Source: Hypoxylon rubiginosum (lineage: Eukaryota > Ascomycota > Sordariomycetes > Xylariales > Hypoxylaceae). From it: 64,000 nt of DNA. The stretch covers positions 124,001 to 188,000 of the forward strand of contig CADCXA010000019.1 in assembly GCA_902806565.1 (NCBI GenBank), given 5' to 3'. Made by a program: the position numbers and the translations under genes. The notes beneath the pieces were generated by a model. The model was not told the DNA's origin, did not search any database, and saw only the letters and a program-made list of their open reading frames with translations. Numbering within the stretch: position 1 is the first letter of the stretch; each line of letters begins with the position of its first letter. Shown one piece after another: positions 10,616 through 20,709 of this stretch.

Positions 10616-12032
10616 CTAGGCTTCCCCGTACTGGCTCTTCTCGACCGTCGTCCCATTGCTGCCGCCGTGGCCGCCCAAACCCGTCTCCCTTTCCGCGGCT
10701 ATCTTCTCGAAAACACCAGTCAGCCTGCGGATCGCCTCCTCGCCGATCTGGTAGTGCGTTATGAGCCGGTTTCCCATCAGCTTCAGCCCGGCCTCCCGGC
10801 CCAGCTCGACGAAGCGCGCGTCGCTGCAATTCATCGACGCGAGGTCCAGCCACAGCATGTTGGTCTCGACGGGGTACTGCATCCGGCCGCCGAGGTCCGT
10901 CCACAGCTTCCCGACGCGCCGGGCCGTCGCGTGCGTGCCGCGCAGGAGCCCGCCCTCGCCGCTCGGCCCCCTCCCGAAGGTCACGTCGACGGCGACGCGG
11001 GCGGCGGCCGTGACGACGCCCGACTGCCGCAGGCCGCCGCCGATCGACTTGCGCACCCACCGCGCGTGCCGGATCGCGCGCCTGGGCCCGACGACTATGC
11101 TGCCGATGGGCGCGCCTAACCCTTTCGAGAAGCACAGGGAGACGGTGTCGAAGTGCTGGCAGAAGTCCCGCAGGGACCCGGCGCCGGACGCGACGACCTC
11201 CCAGAGCCGCGCGCCGTCGCAGTGCACGAGGATGCCGCGCCCGCGCGCGAAGTCCGCGATGCGGCGGACCTCGTCGAGCGGCGTGACCATGCCGCCGAGC
11301 GAGTTCTCGAGGGAGATGACGCGCGTCGGGCACGAGTGCACCTCGTCGCCGAGCACGGCTTTGGAGCGGACGTCTTCCAGCGTGAGGTACCGGCCGTTGC
11401 TGGGGACGACGGCGGTGACCATGGCGCCGGAGAGGGAGGCGACGCTGTTTTTCGCGCGCGCGGTTGCGCGTGCTGTCAGTTTGTGGAGCGGAAGGGTACG
11501 GGATGAGATACGTATCATTAATAGAAAGGGGAAAGGGGAAAGGGGAAAGGGGAAAGGGGAAAGGGGGGGTGAGGGGTGTCTTTACCCTCCAGCTTCGTAT
11601 TTGATAATGTGCGAACGATGGTCCGCCAGCACGCCGTGGGGAGGCTGGGTGAGCAGGGACCGCAGGGCGAGCTGGTTGCCCATGGTGCCGGAGAGGACGA
11701 ACAGGCCGGCCTCCTTGCCCGTCAGCGAGGCGACGTGGGCCTCTAGGTCGGTGGTGGTCGGGTCTTCCTCGAATACGTCGTCCAGCAGGGTCGTGGTCTG
11801 GATGGCGGACAGCATGGCCGGGGTCGGGGTAGTCATGGTGTCGCCTGGGGTAGTGCGCAAGCATGGGTGTTAGGTCTATGTCTCTTATACATACTCCCTC
11901 TATTCACTTCACTAGGGAATAAGGGGCAGTATTGCAAGCAGATAGGCTAGCAAACTCACTTCGCAGGTCAAAGGCGGCAGCGCCTTGGTGGCCGAGCCAG
12001 CTGCTGGCCGGTTCACCTTCGGGACGGTCCAT
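10616..12032 (-). CDS. Low-specificity L-threonine aldolase (PLP-dependent)
   Basis: Cleaves L-threonine/allo-threonine to glycine and acetaldehyde. Exons on the minus strand: 12032-11960, 11844-11586, 11444-10616, about 386 aa. Start chosen at 12032 (MDRPEGEPASSW); the frame is open further upstream, so an ATG at 12140 could add an N-terminal extension. The junctions restore FDLRSDTMTTPTPAML and KYEAGGVASLSGAMV, both family-conserved. Also visible: LVHCDGARLWE with the Asp that contacts PLP, and CFSKGLGAPIGS with the Schiff-base Lys (about residue 218). Exon 3 is much more GC-rich than its surroundings. Intron 2 (11445-11585) carries a G-rich tandem tract on the plus strand. Confident family assignment. 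Confidence 0.9.
11521..11570 (+). repeat. GGGGAAA tandem repeat in threonine aldolase intron 2
   Basis: About five to six consecutive GGGGAAA units (roughly 11528-11569) ending in a run of seven Gs. On the transcribed pre-mRNA this is a C/T-rich tract in the intron. The plus strand has G-quadruplex potential. Confidence 0.75.
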
Positions 12033-12660
12033 AGTAGTAGACTGGCGTAGGGTACACGAGGTATGAAGTTTTCTCGCGTCATTGGACGGCCACGGCTCGG
12101 GGCGAGCTGGAGCTGATAGCAACGGCGGGGTCGCCAACATCTTTGCCGGCCGATGTCGCCATGTGGAGCGGCCGGCTTGTATAGCTTCAGCGAATGCTAC
12201 TCTGAGCTGAGGATTTCTTAGGAGATACCACATATCTATATATGTGTAGGTACCCAGGTACCTACATAACTTACTTAGTAATCGGCATTCGTTCCTTAAG
12301 GTGCCTACCTCATTGGCGTAGGTATAGATCGTATGCCCGGAGTTTACGGAGGGTTCTTGTGTCGGGGTCGAATGTGTCAATGAATAATTACTAGAATAGG
12401 AAGGTTTGCCAAGACCTTGATATGGTTATATACGTAATATTGTATTATTAAAAGGATTTGGGTACCTTGGTATCTGGTGGCCAGGGCAGCTTAGGCTAGG
12501 TAACTCAGCTTTGTATAATTGAATAAAAGGGTTACCAAGCCTTGAATATGGCCTTATATAATATATAATAATAATGGGATCCTGGTATTGATTAGGTAAG
12601 GTAACCTGGCCTGGCACCTAATACCTGGCACCTAATACCTGGTGATTAAGGCCATTTAGG
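12033..12660. repeat. Threonine aldolase upstream region with degenerate AT-rich tandem duplication
   Basis: Two imperfect ~70-bp copies (about 12405-12478 and 12526-12590) share the order CCAAG-CCTTGATATGG-TATATAAT-GGTA. They are followed by a short direct repeat ACCTGGCACCTAAT (about 12614-12641). No gene seen. Confidence 0.5.
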
Positions 12661-12670
12661 TGAGCACGCG

Positions 12671-12743
12671 GGAGGCGGAGGGCGGATTTTTTGCGACGGA
12701 GGCGAGCGAAGCGAGCCGAGGAGCAAAAAATTCGTCCTCCGCC
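12671..12743. repeat. GC-rich foldback hairpin, copy 2
   Basis: Arms GGCGGAGGGCGGATTTTTTG(C) at 12674-12694 and GCAAAAAATTCGTCCTCCGC(C) at 12723-12743 pair at 19 of 21 positions. The loop/core (about 12692-12724) matches the reverse complement of the copy-1 core at roughly 26 of 31 positions, e.g. the shared string GCGAGCCGAGGAGC. Confidence 0.7.
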
Positions 12744-13187
12744 GACGCGCGCGAGCTTGCGAATAGGGGCATTTAGGTATAAGGGTGAGGGTGAGGCTTC
12801 CGTAAACTCCGGGCTACTGTGCCGCCCAGGGGGTGGCCTTGCAATGAGATCTGAGTGGATGTCTTTCGCACCTTAACCCTTGCATATGAGTGGTTCGTAT
12901 GTGCAGAATATTGAATTAAGCGTCTCACCTAACCCACCTAAAATGCATCGTTCCAGGTGGCTACAAGTACCTAGGTACCTGGGTAGTTCTCCCCGCACAG
13001 ACCACTAAAACGGCAAGGGGAGGGCTGCTATATCCACACTACAGCCTCCTTTTTCAGCTTACCTCACCTGAAAGAGACCCTACTGCCTTGAACGAGCACA
13101 CCAATGTTGATGCAGTAAAGGGAATACACGCGCATGGCATATATATGATATATCACACCGCAGCAGCAGTTATATCCGACAAGTAGC
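12744..13187. other. Upstream region of the GT17 gene
   Basis: No gene seen. Contains TACCTAGGTACCT-type motifs near 12967-12980. The GT17 ATG is at 13188. Confidence 0.5.
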
Positions 13188-14288
13188 ATGACACTGCTAC
13201 TTCGTCCAGACAGACGGCGATTCACCCGATTGGCCATCATCTTCGCTTCTGTCTGTGTGCTACTACTTTGGCTGAACCCCAATTGGACCGACCGGTCTGT
13301 GCACCACGTCTTTCGCTTTGACCCAGCAGATGTTCACATATCTGACGCTCCGGAAGCGCGTGGTTTATGTCAGCAGCATGGATGGACCGCCTTCCCCAAC
13401 CCTGCTACGAGGAAGGTCTACGACTTGGTCATGGTCAACATCGAGCTGGACTGGTTGGAGATTCGCCTGAACACTACCTACCCCTATGTCGACTACTTCG
13501 TCATTGTTGAGTCCAGGAAAACCTTTACAAACCATGACAAGCCTCTAGTTATCAAGGAGAACTTTGATAAATTCTCGGCGTACCGTGACAAGATCATCTA
13601 CCATGAGCTCGAGATCCCCGATGGCTTCCACTCGGACCGTCTCAACCCTTCCTGGGACTTTGAAGATCTGCAGAGAAACGCAATGTACAAGCAGGTGCTT
13701 CCCAGGCTAGAGGGAAAACAGGCCCCCGTAGCAGGAGACGTTATCATCGTAGCCGACGTCGACGAGATCGTCCGCCCCGAGACCCTCGTAGTGCTGAAAG
13801 CCTGCAACTTCCCGCGCCGGCTCACGCTCCGGAGCCACTTCTACTACTACAGCTTCCAGTACCTGCACCAGGGAACGCAGTGGGCCCATCCGCAGGCGAC
13901 GTACTACCAGGGCTGGCGGACCATCCTGCCCGTGAACCTGCGGAACTCGGACGGCGGCCTCCAGCCCCTGATCCGGCTGGAGAAGGGCGACCTGTGGAGC
14001 GCGGGCTGGCACTGCTCGACGTGCTTCTCCACCGTCGACGAGGTCCTGACCAAGCTGTCGTCCTTCTCCCACATCTGGCTGAACCAGGATGTCTTCCGCA
14101 GCCGCGACCGCATCGCGGACCGCGTCAGGAACGGAAAGGACCTCTGGGACCGCGAAGGAGAGGAGTACGAGAGGATCGACAATAATAAAGATATACCGTC
14201 GGCTTTGCTGGGGAACCGAGACAAGTACTCCTACCTGCTGGATAGGGACGGCCCGACTGCCGGCTTCAAAGACTATCCTAACCCGTAA
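13188..14288 (+). CDS. Glycosyltransferase family 17 protein (GnT-III-like N-acetylglucosaminyltransferase)
   Basis: Intronless, 366 aa. A single type-II signal anchor (about residues 15-29, LAIIFASVCVLLLWL) after a basic N-terminus suggests a Golgi membrane enzyme with a lumenal catalytic domain. GT17 features: YDLVMVNIELDWLEIRL, YVDYFVIVESRKTFT, the acidic DVD of VIIVADVDEIV at about residues 190-192 (likely nucleotide-sugar/metal binding), HFYYYSFQYLHQG, and GWHCSTCFSTVDEVLTKL. The animal relative adds bisecting GlcNAc to N-glycans. The acceptor of fungal members is not established, so the substrate is unknown here. Length and motif order are normal for fungal GT17. Confidence 0.88.
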   Translation: MTLLLRPDRRRFTRLAIIFASVCVLLLWLNPNWTDRSVHHVFRFDPADVHISDAPEARGLCQQHGWTAFPNPATRKVYDLVMVNIELDWLEIRLNTTYPYVDYFVIVESRKTFTNHDKPLVIKENFDKFSAYRDKIIYHELEIPDGFHSDRLNPSWDFEDLQRNAMYKQVLPRLEGKQAPVAGDVIIVADVDEIVRPETLVVLKACNFPRRLTLRSHFYYYSFQYLHQGTQWAHPQATYYQGWRTILPVNLRNSDGGLQPLIRLEKGDLWSAGWHCSTCFSTVDEVLTKLSSFSHIWLNQDVFRSRDRIADRVRNGKDLWDREGEEYERIDNNKDIPSALLGNRDKYSYLLDRDGPTAGFKDYPNP

Positions 14289-15371
14289 CTCCTTGTTCTA
14301 ACTTTCGGTTCGCGGACGCTCGGGTAAAACTAGACTCCTGCTGGCCGGGAAGCATCTATACCCGACCTATATCGTGGTTGTCTTTTTGCCATTGAACGAG
14401 TTCGAAGCACCAAGGCGATTTACTTTGGCGTTGAGGGGAGAGAGCATGTATCACTGTTCTATCTTGGCTCTTTTTGCATTGCGACTGGATATTAGTCATT
14501 CTGTGTGATATATAAGGTGCGTGGATACTGATGGCTTTTTGGCTTAATAACCCCCTTTGGGGCTTGTATACGTATCTTGGAATTTGATGGGGATGTCTGG
14601 GGTGTTGCTCACCCATGTTGATTTCATCTGTCGTCTTGTACGGTTGTATAATATTTAGAGAAGGAAGCAAATGCTGCATAGCCTATGCAAGGTTAGGAAT
14701 CTGTTTTGATGGGAAAGGGTCAGCAATCCAAGACATACTGGTATTGAAGACAAGCATTTTAATAGATATGTGGATGTAGGCAAAATACATACAATATCGT
14801 CTGCACCATTATCCGACACTGCCTTTGATCTCGAAGAGGGAGTACCAAATATCCGAGGGCGTAGATTGCCTTGTGTATGCCGAAACTCGCGATGGTTAGG
14901 AAAGTGTGATTCTAGCAGGAGCTACCCATGCCCGAATTTGAGGATGTCGGCGAGGTAGGTGTCAAGGAGATGTTTCATGCTGTAAAGATGCTTCTTGTGC
15001 TGAACACAGATAGAATCATCCCCCAACGCAAAATCTCGTGGCCCAACTAAGAGTTCACTCGTTGCTCAGTCACTGGGTAGTGGTCCGTCCATCTTATCCT
15101 AAGCAACGTGAACTTGAAGACACGTGCACCAGCAATAAATAGCCGATGTCTACCGCACTTGCCTTTTTTTCTGCCGCATCTTTCTTTTCTAGTCCTTCCT
15201 TTTACACTCAAACTTGTCTAATAGCCGGCGGTGTCTTTTTCGTGCTAACTTTTGCACACGCTCGAGACTCGATTTCTGCAACTTAGTCTTCCGCATTTCT
15301 GGAGAAATCGAGACGAGAGACAAAAGAGCCAAGAAAAACTCAATTACAAGTCTCTCGCTGCCGACTCAACA
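14289..15371. other. Intergenic, no gene seen
   Basis: GT17 3' flank and CVNH gene promoter. The final ~200 nt before the CVNH ATG are pyrimidine-rich. Open frames are short and low-complexity. Confidence 0.5.
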
Positions 15372-16021
15372 ATGACTCTTGCAGCAATCCTTACTACCGC
15401 AGCCCTTGGCGTTGCTGGCCTGGCCAGCGCCCAGGGCATAGTCGCCAACTGTACCTGGCAGAACGGCTTCATGCAGGACAGCTTCCTCGGCATGTACTGC
15501 AACAACGACAACTGGGCCGATTACAGCTACGACTGGACTTGGTAAGCTTTCTCTGGGGTAGAATAAAAAATAACTCTCGTAGACGATGGTTACTAACTTA
15601 GTTGTTCTCTTTAAGGCTCGACACGGATTCCTGCCTGACCAACTACGATGGCAAGCTCTACGCCTATAACTCGTACGTGGCCTTTTATTCATCTTATTTC
15701 TACCTTAGGTATACATTTATTGCCCAAAAAGCAAACTGACGCAAGGCGCAAATACAGTGGCAACTACTGGTCGACTTGCGGCAACTGCTCGACTCGTCCC
15801 AGCCCTGTGGATTTCGTCCTGTACTGCGAATGCCTCAATCACAACGGCACTTTCACCCCTACCACCTACGATCTCAGTAAGTTTGCCTCATCCGACTATG
15901 TAGGCATACCTCAGACTTATCAGTGCTAACCCTGCCTTTAGACACCCTGGTCTACAATCGCAATGGCACCCTGGGCTGCTTTGAGTATCTCGGCAACAAG
16001 ACCAGAAAGGGTCCCTTTTAG
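15372..16021 (+). CDS. Secreted cyanovirin-N homology (CVNH) domain protein
   Basis: Small secreted lectin-like protein. Four exons, 15372-15541, 15616-15672, 15758-15876, 15942-16021, give 141 aa. Residues 1-20 form a signal peptide (MTLAAILTTAALGVAGLASA). The mature part has paired Cys (SFLGMYCNND; DTDSCLTNYDGKLYAY; STCGNCSTR; VLYCECLNHNG) and ends with the CVNH-like YDLNTLVYNRNGTLGCFEYL, matching the family pattern of 'LdlN..i.N.nG.L'. Several N-x-S/T sites are present. CVNH domains bind oligomannose-type glycans; the ligand here is unknown. The last intron falls exactly within the DLN motif (GATCTCA/ACACC), supporting the model. Confidence 0.78.
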
Positions 16022-17312
16022 ATAGGAGGATTGACCAACTATATTCTGTGATGCTTGAGAGGATCATGGAAACGATGGGTGTCGAGTCGATGCTGTGGAT
16101 CAATTCACGGCATATGCATAGGCATAGGTAGTCTCGTTTGCAAGCACCAAAGGGTTCAGGTTTGGCTCGCTTCATAACAGCTTGGTGGTAAATAGCATGA
16201 ATGAAAACTTCTCATCTTCTTGAGAATTATTTCTTTCTTTGAAGTATATCCACCACTAAACTTGGTCATTGATGCCGAGACTGTAGTAGCAATGGTCTGG
16301 TTTGATATTGTAGCTCTCTATATCTCCTCGCTCTCTAGGTCGACAGCACACTCTCTCACCAACCTATCTTCCGTCTCATATCCATATAGCTTAAGATTGT
16401 AACCAATCACAAGATCTGATAAGATACATACCGAATACCCATGCGGCTGGTGACACGGATGTTGCTTTTAAGATAGACTGGATCTTAGTTTGTTATACAA
16501 GGGTCGATTAGGGGTTAAAGTAGTATGATAGGTATGATAGATACCTACCTAGAGGATTTGTACAAAAGAAAACCTTAGGCAGGGCTACCTTCAAACTGCT
16601 CCCAATTGCATTTGATTCGACCATATTGTTTGCAAAACATCCGAGATATTGCCAGCTTCCTTCTAGAAATATGCAGGAACATGCCTCCCTTGCAACCCCA
16701 GGAAGCCCCACGTGGTATACGGGATTTTGTCGACCAAACGCTGAAGGGGCTCTTTTATTTGTTCTGCTTTCAAGATACCGCGTCAGGGATCTGCATTGGC
16801 TAGGATATGTATGCAGATTCCGTATGTTAGCGTCGATATAGCTTGTGAAGGATCCCGGTACCCCTGACTTGGACCTGGTCGATGGGTCTCACAATCTCAA
16901 GTAATATCCACATATAGCACCTCAGGTATCAGTTTGACATGGCAAATAAGGCCGTATATGAAGTCGCAGGGTTCATGGCGTCTAGTATCATCCTTCGTCC
17001 TTGCCAGATGTGCTCATATAATGGGTGTTGGCCTGCACAATCATGAGTAATGAATGTCAAACCGCAAGGAAATAGGTAGGAGCCTACTGGCTTGGGTGCA
17101 AATGAAGCCTCACTCCTTTTCTATATAAGACCGGCCGGTTCTCACCATTCCTTTCCTCTCACACTTCCACTCCCACACATCAACTCATACACGAGACCTT
17201 CGACTACCCATCAACAATCAATCGACTCTCGCTACTCGCTACTTGATACCCAATACACCACTCAACCTCACCCACTCATTCACTCACCGATTCATTCATC
17301 CACTCATTCACG
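16022..17312. other. Intergenic, no gene seen
   Basis: No supported ORF. The last ~200 nt is the promoter and CA/CT-rich leader of the secreted protein gene at 17313. Confidence 0.5.
17122..17128 (+). promoter_or_regulatory. TATA box of the small secreted protein gene
   Basis: TATATAA about 185 nt upstream of the ATG at 17313. It is followed by a CA/CT-rich leader with many CACTCA/CATTCA units, typical of strongly expressed fungal genes. Confidence 0.5.
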
Positions 17313-17898
17313 ATGATGTACCAGTCTTCCGTCCGTGCCTTCGCACTCCTGGCTGGCCTCTGCGCCGTGTCTACCGCCGGCATCGTGCCCCGAACCGGCA
17401 CCGGTCCCAAGGGCTTCCTCACTGTCGACGACAGCGTCAACTCAACCGAGATCCAGCAAGGCACGCTCGCTCTCACCAGCGACGGAAGCTATAGCTTCTG
17501 CCTTTCCGTACGTTCTCCCCTCCCCCCCCCCCCCCCTTTTTCCCCCCACCCCTATGCCACCGAAAACTAACACAAGCCCACCCCACACACAGGACACCAC
17601 GGCATCCGTGTCGGACTGCGAGGCCGTGCTCGGCGACATCCGGGCCAACCCGGGCTCCGTCTCGGTGGCGGCCGGCTTCTGCCTCAACTGGTACGAGGGC
17701 GGGTGCCTGGGCCGCGTGTGCGGCGGCACGGACCAGGCCTCGTACTCGGCCGACGCGTCCTGGATCGCCGACGAGCTGGCCTCCGCCGTCCTCGACCCCT
17801 GCGTCCGCAACGGCCGCAGCGGCGCCATCTCCGACTGCCAGAACATCGGCGGCACCTGCGGCTCCTACCACTTCTCGCTGCAGACGAACAACATGTAA
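17313..17898 (+). CDS. Small secreted cysteine-rich protein, family not recognised
   Basis: Two exons, 17313-17507 and 17593-17898, give 166 aa. N-terminal signal peptide about residues 1-22 (MMYQSSVRAFALLAGLCAVSTAG), followed by a possible short propeptide ending near VPRTG. The mature part has eight cysteines (FCLS, DCEAV, FCLNW, GCLG, VCGG, PCVRN, DCQN, TCGS), suggesting four disulphides, and one N-x-S/T site. I do not recognise the domain. Size, signal peptide and even cysteine count are effector-like, but that is inference. Exon 2 is very GC-rich compared with its flanks, and the intron (17508-17592) contains a 15-nt C run. Two consecutive ATGs occur at the start. Confidence 0.75.
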
Positions 17899-18555
17899 AA
17901 ATGCGAGGCCGAGTCGACGACCTGATCTAACCTGACAAGGGTTAGATGATTAGGCGGAGAGGGGGGGAAGAAGAAGAAGAAAAAAAAATTTGCTGATGAG
18001 CGGCTGCTTTGAGTACCTAGGCTCCCCTGGTGATGGGTTAATGGTTAATGGTTAATGGTCGGGGGGCCTTACGGGAAATATGCAGTCGTTTGCTTTTATA
18101 CCTGAGATGCGTTGAGTTTTAGTCGTCGATGATTTTACAAACCACAAAAAAAATCGCGATTTGCTTTTCAAAACCTGGTTGTTATGTACATGGTGAAGGT
18201 GTTTTGTTAGTAGAAGTCGTGTGACATGGTGTGAGTATTGGCGCTTATTAACCTAGGAGTTAGTGAGATTCGGGAAATGAGAAAAGGGGGAGGGAGACCC
18301 GAGAGTGTTGAAGGCCGAAAGTAGTATGTGACTTGGATTCGTTGGCCTTCATTTTCGTTGTGTGGTAATAGGCGGCCTTTACATAGATTCCTATATGTCA
18401 TAGCATAGGTAAACACTATGTGTCTAAAGCTGTCAGGCATATTGTATGAGAATGCCGGCGTTCTAATAGATAGACTTCTAGGTTAGGTCTATATTCGCTT
18501 CAAATCTCACCCCCTTTCTAGCCGGACGATAGGCAGCACGACGCTATGAGAGCCC
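17899..18555. other. Convergent 3' intergenic region
   Basis: Lies between the stops of the secreted protein gene (+) and the dehydrogenase (-). Contains a purine run (about 17957-17990) and a short GGTTAATG repeat (about 18036-18058). No gene. Confidence 0.5.
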
Positions 18556-19943
18556 CTATTTCTTAGCCGCCAGGATCTCGGCCTCGATAGCCTCGCCCAG
18601 GCTCTTAGTAGTGCCCTTGCCGCCCATGTCAGCAGTAACGACGTCCGCGTCGCCGCGCGCGAGGACGGACTCGATAGCGCCGAGGACAGCGTCGGCGGCG
18701 TCCCGGAACCCGAAGTGCTGGAGCAGCATCTGGCCGGCCCAGATCATGCCGACGGGGTTCGCGACCCCGCGGCCGGCGATGTCGGGGGCGCTGCCGTGGA
18801 CGGGCTCGAACAGGCTGGGGAACGCGCGGTCCGGGTTGATGTTGCCCGAGGGCGCGATGCCGATGGTGCCCGTGCAGGCCGGCCCCAGGTCCGACAGGAT
18901 GTCGCCGAACAGGTTGCTGCCGACGACCACGTCGAACATGTCCGGGTGCTGCACGAAGTGCGCCGTCAGGATGTCGATGTGGTATTTGTCGACCTTGACG
19001 TCGGGGTAACCCTTGGCCATCTCCCGCACGCGCGCGTCCTGAAACATGTCGCGTTAGCATTTATCCCCTCCTGGTACTTGAGGATCCTCGAGGATCCTCG
19101 AGTATCCCCGAGGCAAATGATTTCCCGAAGCTCAGAAACGCATTCTTTGTTAAAGTGGTCATGGAAAGTAGGTTCGGGAACCTAGTGTCAAAAAATGAGA
19201 ACACGACGTGTTTTTCATACATACCCAGTAAGGCATGGTAATACTAATACCGTTCGACTTTGTTGCGCTCGTCAACTTCTTGCGTGGTCGTTGTTGCGCC
19301 AAGTCGAACGCGTACCGCAGCACCCGGTCCACCCCCGTCCGCGTCATCACCGTCTCCTGCATCACCGTCTCCCGGTCCGTTCCCTCGAAGATCTTGCCTC
19401 CGATGCTGCTGTACTCGCCTTCCGTGTTCTCCCTCACGATCCAGAAGTCAATATCTCCAGGTTTCCGACCGGCCACTTTTCGGGCCGAGGGGGCCAAGTG
19501 TCAGTAAAAGAAAAAGAAAATAAAAAAGCTGTCGGTACGAAGAAGAACGGAAATGACAAAGCTGAGAATTTCTACGTACACGGGCACTTAACACCAGCCA
19601 GGAGCCGGCACGGGCGCAGGTTGATATACTGGTCGAACTCGCGGCGGAACTTGAGCAGGCTGCCCCACAGGGAGACGTCGTCCGGCACGCGGTCGGGCAT
19701 GCCGACGGCGCCGAAATAAATAGCGTCGAACCCCGAGAGCGTCTCCTTCCAGTCCGGCGGCAGCATGTCGCCGTGCTTCTCGTAGAAGTCGCAGCTGGCG
19801 AAGTCGAACGTCTCGAACGACAGCTCGATGCCGAACACCTTGCCCGCCGCCTCGAGGCACCGGACCCCGTACGGCATCACCTCGGTCCCGATCCCGTCGC
19901 CCGGGATCACGGCGATCTTCAGTGGACTGGTGGTGGTGGCCAT
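18556..19943 (-). CDS. Tartrate/D-malate dehydrogenase-type isocitrate/isopropylmalate dehydrogenase family enzyme
   Basis: NAD-dependent beta-decarboxylating hydroxyacid dehydrogenase. Exons (minus) 19943-19580, 19475-19225, 19038-18556 give 365 aa, normal for tartrate dehydrogenase. The N-terminus KIAVIPGDGIGTEVMPYGVR matches the family. YFGAVGMPDRVPDDVSLWG, FDQYINLRPCRLL and GDIDFWIVRENTEGEYSSIG (catalytic Tyr region) favour tartrate/D-malate dehydrogenase over Leu2. KYHIDILTAHFV, GSNLFGDILSD (metal-binding Asp) and GSAPDIAGRGVANP (NAD site) follow. Intron 1 uses a GTACGT donor and restores KCPLAGRKPGD; intron 2 restores MPYWDARVREM. Lacks the usual Leu2 signature spacing. The exact substrate (tartrate, D-malate or a related acid) cannot be set from sequence. 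Confidence 0.85.
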
Positions 19944-20709
19944 ATCGGTTATATATATCGCGAGTCACAAAAATGGCAATATAATAATAGATCGAGGATT
20001 GTCGACCGCTGCCGCCGTAGTAGTCGGTAGTAGTAGTGTGGAGTAAGAAAATGGCAGCCAGTCAAGATCAAGAAATACTACCCAAGTAGCTAAAACTCCT
20101 CGGTTAAAAATCAACGTCCCTTATTCCGATATCGCCTTACTCTGGCCGCTTTTCGCGTGAGCTTTCTTGACGAGATGATGCAATGGGATATTGAGCCTCG
20201 GATGCGTATTGTACGAATCTTATCTCTTCATAGGTAGCGAGATACATGCTAGGTATAATGCAATGCGCACGTCTATAACGCTTGGCACCACATTGGCAGA
20301 GCTTCCTTTCTGACTTATATAATAGGAAAAAGGAAAAAGGAAACAGGATTAGTTGCATAGAAGCGGCAAGTCTTTCTTTAAGGTTTTAAGGATCCTCTTT
20401 CTTCCGCCGGCCTCTGTCCCGGTCACGAAAGTAGAATATGAAAGTTGTGTCTATTTAACGTGGAGGTCTCCCGGCAATTTCGGACGACCTGAAGTATGGC
20501 GAAATTCAAGGGAAATAGCTAAATTATCTACTATGTCGTGTCAGTATTGTCAACATACTAATAGCTCTCGTGCTAATGAAAACATCTCTAAGGGGGTTGG
20601 CCACCATTTACATATCTTTAGTTATCACACCATCAAATCATCATATTATAATGGAAATCAATATCCCCCCTTTTTTTATTCATCAATGACATGGATCCAT
20701 CTATTCGAC
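19944..20709. other. Intergenic between dehydrogenase and LeuRS
   Basis: Promoter side of the dehydrogenase and 3' flank of LeuRS. No gene. A TAGTAGT-type short repeat occurs near 20018-20038. Confidence 0.5.

Noticed and set aside
11445..11585. Third stwintron in the threonine aldolase gene
   Set aside because: An ordinary intron ending at AAACAG (11445) restores EAGGVASLSGAMV. The apparent phase conflict came from assuming an upstream acceptor.
10521..11864. Long 447-codon antisense/alternate-frame ORFs over the threonine aldolase exon
   Set aside because: Arg/Pro/Ala-rich shadows caused by the high GC of the real exon.
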